12,706 nt of DNA from Calditrichota bacterium (GTDB taxonomy: Bacteria > Calditrichota > Calditrichia > Calditrichales > Calditrichaceae), in NCBI GenBank assembly GCA_024278715.1, contig JAJRSN010000437.1:1-12706 (forward strand), in the 5' to 3' direction. The notes below the pieces were generated by a model. The model saw only the letters and a program-made list of their open reading frames with translations. It was not told the DNA's origin and did no database searches. Of this stretch, positions 6,995 through 12,706 are shown piece by piece. The translations under genes and the position numbers were made by a program. Position 1 is the stretch's first letter. Every line of letters begins with the position of its first letter.

Positions 6995-8356
6995 TCAGGC
7001 GATTTGGTATTTTTTCAATTTCGACATCAGGGTGCTGCGGTTCATGCTAAGCATCTTAGCGGTTTGCACCTTGTTAAATTTATTTTTCTCTAACGCTTTA
7101 ATGATTAAATTTTTCTCGAAATCTTCCACCAACTGATTAAATCCCTTTGAGAAGTCGATCTCGTCCGTAAACCGATCGCCCACGTAATGGCGCACGTTTT
7201 CCGGGAGATCTTCGACAGTGATAATATCTTTTTTATTGAGGACAATGATTCGTTCAAGAAGGTTTTCCAATTCCCTGATATTGCCGGGATAATCGTAATT
7301 TTCAAGGATGCGCATGGCTTCGGGTTCGATATCGCGAATATTTTTTCCGTATATTTTATTGAATTTATCGATAAAATGATAGGTCAGATATTTAATGTCT
7401 TCTCTGCGTTCGCGCAGCGGGGGCACGCGAATCGGGATAACATTTAAACGGTAGTAGAGGTCCTGACGAAAAGTGCCTTCTTTCATGGCTTTTTTCAGAT
7501 CTTTATTTGTTGCGGCAATGATGCGCACATCCACTTTAATTGTTTCGGTTCCTCCCACCCGCTCAAATTCGCCTTCCTGAAGCACGCGCAAGAGTTTTAG
7601 CTGCATATTCAGAGAAATATCTCCGATTTCGTCCAGGAACAGAGTTCCGCCGTTGGACATTTCAAAGCGACCGATTTTATCCCGGATAGCTCCCGTAAAT
7701 GCGCCGCGCACATGACCAAACAATTCGCTTTCTAACAAACTTTCGGCAAGGACTCCGCAGTTTATTTTAACGAACGGGCGTTTTGCTCTGGGACTGTTGT
7801 AGTGAATGGCGTTGGCAATCAGCTCTTTGCCCACTCCGCTTTCGCCTTCGATTAAAACGGTCGTATTCGTCGCAGCCACATCCTTCACCAGTTCAAACAA
7901 TTTACGGATTATTTCCGTTTTGCCAATCATGTTGGTGAAGTCGTAAGTTTGTTTTAGTTTGTTGAGTAAATACTCGTTTTCTTTGATAAGAGAACTGAGC
8001 TGCGTAATTCGTTCCACCTTAGCCAGTATTTCGTCCAGGCGGATCGGTTTAAGAATGTAATCTTTAGCGCCCATTTTCATGGCATCTACTGCGGTTTCGA
8101 TGGTTCCGTGCGCAGTTACCATAATAACGGGGATGTGCGGATATTCTTTGGTTAATACACCGAGCAGTTGCATTCCGTCCATTTCGGGCATGCGAATATC
8201 CGTTAAAACAAGATCCGGCTCTTGTTGTTTAATAAGACTCAGCGCCTCCAATCCATTGATGGCAGTAATGGGTATATAGCCTTTTTTTTCAAATACTTCC
8301 CGCATTAAATCCAAAGCATCCTGCTCGTCATCCACGATTAGTATTCTTGATTTCAT
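6995..8356 (-). CDS. NtrC-class sigma-54-dependent response regulator
   Basis: A 453-residue transcription activator with receiver, AAA+ and Fis-type DNA-binding domains in the standard order. The receiver (about 1-120) has the acidic pair Asp9-Asp10, phospho-acceptor Asp53 in LVLTDIRMPEMDG and Lys103 in ILKP. The AAA+ domain has Walker A GESGVGKE (171-178), the sigma-54 contact loop GAFTGA (218-223) and Walker B LFLDE (239-243). The carboxyl-terminal helix-turn-helix (about 415-450, ...VQTAKMLSMNRSTLMSKL) is intact. It should open sigma-54 promoters when phosphorylated. The start is secure: a purine-rich AGGGGG lies four bases upstream (8361-8366 on the plus strand). It is the last gene of a gltX/kinase-like/regulator run, 18 bases after the kinase-like gene. 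Targets are unknown; I saw no convincing -24/-12 site in the window. Confidence 0.96.
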   Translation of the reverse strand: MKSRILIVDDEQDALDLMREVFEKKGYIPITAINGLEALSLIKQQEPDLVLTDIRMPEMDGMQLLGVLTKEYPHIPVIMVTAHGTIETAVDAMKMGAKDYILKPIRLDEILAKVERITQLSSLIKENEYLLNKLKQTYDFTNMIGKTEIIRKLFELVKDVAATNTTVLIEGESGVGKELIANAIHYNSPRAKRPFVKINCGVLAESLLESELFGHVRGAFTGAIRDKIGRFEMSNGGTLFLDEIGDISLNMQLKLLRVLQEGEFERVGGTETIKVDVRIIAATNKDLKKAMKEGTFRQDLYYRLNVIPIRVPPLRERREDIKYLTYHFIDKFNKIYGKNIRDIEPEAMRILENYDYPGNIRELENLLERIIVLNKKDIITVEDLPENVRHYVGDRFTDEIDFSKGFNQLVEDFEKNLIIKALEKNKFNKVQTAKMLSMNRSTLMSKLKKYQIA

Positions 8357-8374
8357 CGAACCCCCTGTACCATA

Positions 8375-9811
8375 CTAATTTATTGGAAATGTTAACGATA
8401 AAATAAGCGATGAAGCATCTTCTTGCAAATGATGCCTAATTTTATATTCATCTAAAATATATCGAATTATGGTCATTTCGAGCGCGAATTTTTTCTTGCT
8501 TGTCTCATCGAAGTGCAAACTTGTTTTTAATAGATGTTGATCCGCGGCATCGGTGAAATTTTCAATTTTAAAACGGATTTCAATTTCTTTTTTATCGCTA
8601 TCCGAAGGCTCCGAAGGGCTGCTCTGAATAATTATTCTGGAAAGCGAACCGCTAAGATTGAGGAGCAAATCTAATATGGTGCTTAATAAGAGTTCGAATT
8701 GAGCCGTCTGACCAAATAGGGGAGGAATGTTTTTTCCCAATTGTAGGCGGAGGCGATCGGTCTTGCTTTCCAATTGATTTTGGAAGGACGGTTGATAAGG
8801 TAATCGACGGATGATTTCATTCAAAAAAACACGCTGGGGAACCAAGTCGCGTTTGATGGAAGTAAACGCCACCAATTTGGAGATAACTTCGTTAATCCTT
8901 TGAATCTGTTTTTCGATTAAGTTTAAATTGTGAATATCCCTGTCGTTCAGTTGAGCGTTTGTCTGAAAAAGCTGTAACCTGCCCCAGATTACATTCAAAG
9001 GATTCAATAACTCATTGGCAAGGGAGTCGGAAAAGGCTTTTAATAGTGTTTCGGAATCGGAACCAGCCGGAGAATGGGAGGGTTCGGATAATGTCTTTCC
9101 CTGAATGATGTAGTAATTTTGTGTGTTTGCCACCGAATGAATAGTAACAGGAAAATGAAATTCATTGAAATTGCGATCCATTAATTGCATATCCATTTGG
9201 ATTAGAGGAGCGTTTTCATCTTTCCATTTTCTGGTGAGAAATTGCCACACTTTTTCGCCTTCTTTTAAAAAATCATAAAATTTTAACCGCGATTCTTCGT
9301 CGAAGGAAATCTTTAAAATTTCTTGCCCGACTTTATTGAGAAATAAGATATCGCCTGTCTTATCAACAATCGCGGTAAAAACCACGCTTTCTTCAAGGGC
9401 TATTTTAATCAATCGCCAGTAATACAAATTGGAAATTAAGCGGTTGTTAAATTCCGTGTAAAAATGACTTAAAACGATGGGCAGCCGTTCGGGCAATTTA
9501 TCCGACGTTACAATATTTAATTGTTTGAATTCGGACCAGTTTTTAATTTGCGAGTAATCGGAGTCAATGAAAATAAAATGAACGTTCGGAAAACCGAGTT
9601 GAACCTGCCGCAATTGGTCGGGGCGGAACGGTGTGCGTGTGCCGTCAATAATCACCAGATGGTAATTTTTTTGAGAGAGCTCGTTTAAAGGGAATTCGCT
9701 GCCCGTAAAAGAGTTTAATTCGTACTTAATAGAGCTAAAAACCCCTTTAATGAGACGTTGAAGGTCATCGTCTCCGTTTACTGTCAGTATGTTTAATTTT
9801 TCCGTTAACAT
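8375..9811 (-). CDS. Degenerate sensor histidine kinase (probable pseudokinase)
   Basis: A 478-residue cytoplasmic protein laid out as receiver-like (about 1-125), PAS-like (about 138-240), HisKA-like (about 250-320) and HATPase-like (about 325-478) domains. The receiver-like part keeps Asp56 and a possible Lys105, but the metal-binding acidic pair is Asn12-Gly13. The H-box reads SLANELLNPLN, so the phosphorylated His is Asn266 (AAT, plus-strand 9014-9016). The N-box Asn is replaced (ELLLSTILDLLLNL, about 373-386). The G1 DxGxG stretch reads IENFTDAADQH (416-426), and the G2 GxGLG loop reads KKKFALEMTIIRYI (439-452). Autophosphorylation therefore looks impossible, yet the frame is intact. It starts four bases after the gltX stop with no clear ribosome site, suggesting coupling, and precedes an intact NtrC-class regulator it may control by binding. 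Domain boundaries are by eye. Confidence 0.85.
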   Translation of the reverse strand: MLTEKLNILTVNGDDDLQRLIKGVFSSIKYELNSFTGSEFPLNELSQKNYHLVIIDGTRTPFRPDQLRQVQLGFPNVHFIFIDSDYSQIKNWSEFKQLNIVTSDKLPERLPIVLSHFYTEFNNRLISNLYYWRLIKIALEESVVFTAIVDKTGDILFLNKVGQEILKISFDEESRLKFYDFLKEGEKVWQFLTRKWKDENAPLIQMDMQLMDRNFNEFHFPVTIHSVANTQNYYIIQGKTLSEPSHSPAGSDSETLLKAFSDSLANELLNPLNVIWGRLQLFQTNAQLNDRDIHNLNLIEKQIQRINEVISKLVAFTSIKRDLVPQRVFLNEIIRRLPYQPSFQNQLESKTDRLRLQLGKNIPPLFGQTAQFELLLSTILDLLLNLSGSLSRIIIQSSPSEPSDSDKKEIEIRFKIENFTDAADQHLLKTSLHFDETSKKKFALEMTIIRYILDEYKIRHHLQEDASSLILSLTFPIN

Positions 9812-9815
9812 CTGG

Positions 9816-11261
9816 TCAGTTCAATTTTTTCAGATAATTTATAGCATTTTGTATTCGAGTCAAAACCTTTTTCTTACCAACAACATAAACAAGCTCGAAA
9901 ATTCCCGGGCTGGCTGTTTTTCCTGTTATTGCAAGGCGCAGCGGATGGATTACTTTGGCTGCCGACAAGTCCCTTTTTTCGGCAAATTCACGAATTGCCG
10001 TTTCGATGGCGCTTATGTCTTCAAAAAAACCGTTGGACTGTTCATTAAAAAACTCGTAAAGTTCGTTTAAAAGAGTCAGGCTGTTTTCTTTGCGAAGATA
10101 TTTTTTTACGCCTTTTTCTTCGTATTCTACGGGATCCGAAAAGAACAATTGCAAGTTGTCAGCCAATTCGCGCAAGGTTTTCGAGCGGATTTTCTGCAGT
10201 TCGATTAAAAAGAGGAAACGCGGATCGTTTAACTCTTCGGCGGAGTATCCTTTTTCCCGAAGATAAGGTTTAAGATAGGGAATCAATTGATCGGCGGTTT
10301 TTTCGGCAAGATATTTAGCGTTCATCCAGAGTAATTTTTGCGTATCAAACACGGCGGGCGTTTTGTTAATCCGATCGAGGCTGAAGCGTTTAATCAATTC
10401 ATCGCGTGTAAACAATTCGCGGTCATCGCCCGGAGACCATCCCAAAAGGCAAAGATAGTTGAACAGCGCTTCGGAGAAAATGCCCATGGAACGGAATTCT
10501 TCCACCGAGGCGGCGCCGTGACGTTTGGAAAGGCGTTGTTTATCCGTTCCCAAAATCAAAGGTAAATGTCCGAACCTGGGTACATCCCAATTTAACGCCT
10601 CATAAAGCAATATTTGCTTGTTGGTGTTTGAAATATGATCATCGCCGCGTAAAACCAAATTCACGCCCATGTCGTGATCGTCCACCACAACGGCTAACTG
10701 GTAAACGGGCGTTTTGTCCGAGCGCACAATAATAAAATCATCAAGCGTGTCGTTATTGATATGCATCGGTCCGTGGATTAAATCGTTAAAAAAGACTTCG
10801 CCTTTTGGGACTTTAAAGCGAACGGCACAAGGTAAGCCGCGATCCGATTTTTCCCGAATTTGCTGCTGTGTAAGGTTCCGGCAGGTTCCGTCGTAGCGTT
10901 GATTAAGTTTAAGTTTTTCAGCGCGGCGGCGTTTTTCTTCCAATTCTTCTTTGGTGCAAAAACAGCGGTACGCTTTGTCGTTTTTCAGCAACAGATTTGC
11001 CACTTCCAGATGGCGGCGTTGATTGGCGCTCTGGAAAAAGACTTCGCCGTCCCAGTCAAGCCCCAGCCACTTAAGGCTGCTCAATATTTTTTGTGTGGAT
11101 TCTTCGGTAGAGCGGAGTTTGTCGGTGTCTTCGATTCTTAACAAAAACTTTCCCCCGCTTTGACGCGCAATCAGCCAGTTAAAAATAGCCGTTCTGGCTC
11201 CGCCGACATGCAGATAACCCGTAGGACTGGGCGCAAAACGCAAAGTTAAACTCAAATTCAC
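9816..11261 (-). CDS. gltX: Glutamate--tRNA ligase
   Basis: A class I aminoacyl-tRNA synthetase of 481 residues that charges tRNA(Glu) with glutamate, or also tRNA(Gln) if it is non-discriminating; no glutaminyl-tRNA synthetase or Gat genes are in view. The HIGH-type motif is PSPTGYLHVGG (His18-Gly21), and the KMSKS-type motif is KQRLSKRHG (Leu244-Ser245-Lys246 core). Cys100-x-Cys102, Tyr123 and Cys127 resemble the zinc cluster of E. coli GluRS. Length and carboxyl-terminal anticodon domain look normal. The called GTG start (11261) follows an in-frame TGA four codons earlier. GGGAG overlaps it, so TTG at 11255 (residue 3), five bases after GGGAG, is a credible alternative. It heads the minus-strand gltX/kinase-like/regulator run. 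Confidence 0.95.
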   Translation of the reverse strand: MNLSLTLRFAPSPTGYLHVGGARTAIFNWLIARQSGGKFLLRIEDTDKLRSTEESTQKILSSLKWLGLDWDGEVFFQSANQRRHLEVANLLLKNDKAYRCFCTKEELEEKRRRAEKLKLNQRYDGTCRNLTQQQIREKSDRGLPCAVRFKVPKGEVFFNDLIHGPMHINNDTLDDFIIVRSDKTPVYQLAVVVDDHDMGVNLVLRGDDHISNTNKQILLYEALNWDVPRFGHLPLILGTDKQRLSKRHGAASVEEFRSMGIFSEALFNYLCLLGWSPGDDRELFTRDELIKRFSLDRINKTPAVFDTQKLLWMNAKYLAEKTADQLIPYLKPYLREKGYSAEELNDPRFLFLIELQKIRSKTLRELADNLQLFFSDPVEYEEKGVKKYLRKENSLTLLNELYEFFNEQSNGFFEDISAIETAIREFAEKRDLSAAKVIHPLRLAITGKTASPGIFELVYVVGKKKVLTRIQNAINYLKKLN

Positions 11262-11302
11262 TCCCGGCGCTATTCATTGACTATTGTTAATTTATTAAAA
11301 AA

Positions 11303-11330
11303 ATGTTAAACTATGACATCTTTTACTCAA
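11303..11330 (-). promoter_or_regulatory. Candidate promoter for the gltX run
   Basis: On the minus strand, TTGAGT (11330-11325; 5/6 match to TTGACA would need C at position 5, so 4/6) is followed after 16 bases by TAACAT (11308-11303; 4/6). A T-tract lies just upstream of the -35. It sits in the left arm of the 19-bp inverted repeat, about 60 bases before the gltX start. Weak matches; placement and mirroring are the main support. Confidence 0.3.
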
Positions 11331-11501
11331 AAAAATGAAAATCCGAAATTTCAAATGCCTGACGAGCAAGGCGGTTTAATTAATTAAAAATGAAAGAACA
11401 AAAATGCTCGCTCTTTAAAAACCATTTAAGAGTGACAATAATGAAAAATCGACATTTCGAAAATACAATTAAACGGAATTGATTCATTTTTTTGAGTAAA
11501 A
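11321..11501. repeat. Perfect 19-bp inverted repeat spanning 181 bp of AT-rich intergenic DNA
   Basis: TTTTACTCAAAAAAATGAA at 11321-11339 is the exact reverse complement of 11483-11501. The 143 bases between are AT-rich and non-coding. They hold further partial symmetry: CGAGCA (11363-11368) with TGCTCG (11405-11410), and CTCTTTAAA with TTTAAGAG in 11411-11432 (one bulged T). Each arm faces one of the two divergent genes in the same relative orientation. It may be a duplicated promoter/operator, or the ends of a small non-autonomous mobile element; no clear target duplication is seen outside the arms. This, with the flanking promoters, is what the 284-base gap 11262-11545 contains. Confidence 0.6.
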
Positions 11502-11520
11502 ATGATCATCAAAATATCAA
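11492..11520 (+). promoter_or_regulatory. Candidate promoter for the MFS transporter
   Basis: TTGAGT at 11492-11497 (4/6 match), 17 bases, then TATCAA at 11515-11520 (4/6). A seven-T tract (11487-11493) abuts the -35. It lies in the right arm of the 19-bp inverted repeat, and transcription would begin near 11527, about 20 bases before the ATG at 11546. Confidence 0.3.
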
Positions 11521-11545
11521 ATTAATTTATATTAATTAATGGTAT

Positions 11546-12706
11546 ATGGCAAGTCTTATGAATGATAACCGTCACAATTTCAAGACTGATCAAAAACAGC
11601 CGTTCCGCTCGATTCAGTATTACAAGTTTTGCGCTTACGGTTTTTTAAAAAATTTACGTTTTTTTGACGCCTTTTTAATCTTAATACTGAGAGAAGCGGG
11701 ATTTTCTTTTTTTCAGATCGGGACGCTTTATTCAATCAGAGAGATTGTCAAAAATGTTTTTGAAATCCCCTCGGGAATTGTGGCGGATAGTTACGGCAGA
11801 AAAAACGCCATGATTTTCTCTTTTTCGGCATACCTGATTTCTTTCGCCATTTTTACTTTTAGCAAAATGTATTTTTTATTTGCCCTGGCAATGGTTTTAT
11901 TCGGAATCGGCGAAGCCTTCCGCTCGGGCACACACAAAGCGATGATACTTCGCTATCTTGAGTTAAACGGCTGGCTTAATCTTAAAACCCGGTTTTACGG
12001 ACGAACCCGCTCCTGGTCTCAAATCGGGTCGGCGTTGAGCTCTTTAATCGCCATTGGGATCATTTTTATCAGCAAGCAGTACCGCATGCTATTTATGATT
12101 TCTATGGTTCCCTATGTTCTGGATTTATTGAACATTCTCAGTTATCCGGGCTATTTGAATAAGGTTGAGAACCAGAATCTTAAACGGAGCGGATCGGATA
12201 ATTTCTGGAGCGAATTGAAAGAGGTTTTAAAATCGTATTTCAAACAATTTGACCGGGTGACCAATTTACGACCGTTTTTGAGCGCCGCGGCTTACGGAGG
12301 GTTTTTTAAAGCTCTGAAAGATTATTTACAGCCTTTGCTGCAATCCCTCGCGATTCAATTGCCGTTGTTTTTGTTTTTGATTCAAAAGGAGCGAACCGCG
12401 GTGCTGGTGGGGCTTAGCTATTTTGTTCTGTATTTGCTTACTTCGTACAGCTCGCGCAATGCTTTTAAACTGGAAAATCGTTTAAAGAATTTACCGCTGG
12501 CAATCGATGCGGCGTACATCGCGGGATTGTTGACCTTTTTATTGTCGGGTATTTCCATAGTTCTTGGTTTGCCTGTTTTAGCCGCTTTTTTGTTTGTGGG
12601 AATGTATCTGGTGCAAAACATCCGCCGACCGTTGATGGTCAGTTATTTGAGCGAGGTATTGCCGTCGAATATTATGGCTTCGGGATTATCGACCGCCACG
12701 CAAATA
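11546..12706 (+). CDS. Major facilitator superfamily transporter (partial, runs off window)
   Basis: The frame is open for 387 codons to the right edge without a stop, so the carboxyl end is missing. The sequence alternates hydrophobic helices with short charged loops. It carries the MFS motif A between helices 2 and 3, EIPSGIVADSYGRK, with the core at residues 77-86 (family form GxxADxxGRK; the frequent Arg after Asp is Ser). The amino end has QYYKFCAYGFLKNLRFFDAF before helix 1. Such carriers move small solutes or drugs using ion gradients; the substrate cannot be read from sequence. A TAA lies in frame at 11537-11539, so the start is ATG 11546 or ATG 11558; neither has a good ribosome site. 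It is divergent from gltX. Frame and family are well supported, the start less so. Confidence 0.8.
   Translation, partial: MASLMNDNRHNFKTDQKQPFRSIQYYKFCAYGFLKNLRFFDAFLILILREAGFSFFQIGTLYSIREIVKNVFEIPSGIVADSYGRKNAMIFSFSAYLISFAIFTFSKMYFLFALAMVLFGIGEAFRSGTHKAMILRYLELNGWLNLKTRFYGRTRSWSQIGSALSSLIAIGIIFISKQYRMLFMISMVPYVLDLLNILSYPGYLNKVENQNLKRSGSDNFWSELKEVLKSYFKQFDRVTNLRPFLSAAAYGGFFKALKDYLQPLLQSLAIQLPLFLFLIQKERTAVLVGLSYFVLYLLTSYSSRNAFKLENRLKNLPLAIDAAYIAGLLTFLLSGISIVLGLPVLAAFLFVGMYLVQNIRRPLMVSYLSEVLPSNIMASGLSTATQI

Noticed and set aside
11255..11277. ATG at 11277 (minus strand) as the gltX start
   Set aside because: It is out of frame with the synthetase; an in-frame TGA closes the frame just upstream of the GTG at 11261.
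11539..11565. ATG at 11539 as the MFS start
   Set aside because: It reads only eight codons before a TGA and is in a different frame from the transporter.
12418..12621. Minus-strand 67-codon frame inside the transporter gene
   Set aside because: It is antisense to clearly coding transporter sequence, has no recognisable family features, and matches the pattern of chance shadow frames seen under several other genes here (for example 1346-1729 and 9789-10070).
1..12706. CRISPR array, tRNA/rRNA, insertion sequence or defence system
   Set aside because: I found no regularly spaced direct repeats, no tRNA-like cloverleaf, and no transposase, nuclease or toxin-antitoxin-like genes; the recognised genes are housekeeping, signalling and transport.

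Overview
This looks like ordinary chromosome from a free-living bacterium with moderate-to-low GC (impression about 40-45%, not counted). Gene order and protein flavour (GAF-GAF sensor kinase, EGY-type site-2 protease, NtrC-class regulator behind gltX, an MFS carrier with an 'FLKNLRFF' amino end) suggest the FCB/Calditrichota neighbourhood. That assignment is an inference from sequence style only. There is no rRNA, tRNA, CRISPR array, transposase, integrase or phage gene.

Left part, plus strand (1-4262). A short STAS-domain anti-sigma-factor antagonist (127-468) has its own promoter and a clear intrinsic terminator. After a 214-base gap with a plausible promoter comes a tight run: a soluble GAF-GAF-HisKA-HATPase histidine kinase (GTG start, 683), a class-II-like histone deacetylase/acetylpolyamine amidohydrolase family enzyme 2 bases later (2440), and 14 bases later a protein-L-isoaspartate O-methyltransferase (PCMT) that carries a lipoprotein signal peptide (start best placed at 3399). 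A 46-codon TTG-started reading frame of doubtful reality follows directly.

Middle, plus strand (4287-6924). An intramembrane zinc metalloprotease (M50, HEMGH and LDGGH motifs), a membrane-anchored protein of unknown function, and the GTPase Era. The unknown protein and Era overlap by 4 bases, so they are probably co-translated.

Right part, minus strand (11261 down to 6995). gltX, then a histidine-kinase-like protein, then an NtrC-class sigma-54 activator, with spacings of 4 and 18 bases. The kinase-like protein keeps the overall layout (receiver-like, PAS, HisKA-like, ATPase-like) but has Asn where the phosphorylated His should be, and has lost the N, G1 and G2 ATP-binding boxes. The downstream regulator is fully intact. 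This is the most unusual gene in the window.

Right edge, plus strand. A divergent MFS transporter runs off the window. The 284-base gap between it and gltX holds a perfect 19-bp inverted repeat whose arms each place the same promoter-like sequence outward, one towards gltX and one towards the transporter. A smaller version of the same arrangement (TTGACACAT facing both ways) sits at the left edge upstream of the STAS gene and hints at a divergent gene just outside the window.

I do not see a clearly new multi-gene system. The best leads are the degenerate kinase coupled to an intact sigma-54 activator, the exported-looking PCMT with a possible internal start, and the mirrored promoter elements.
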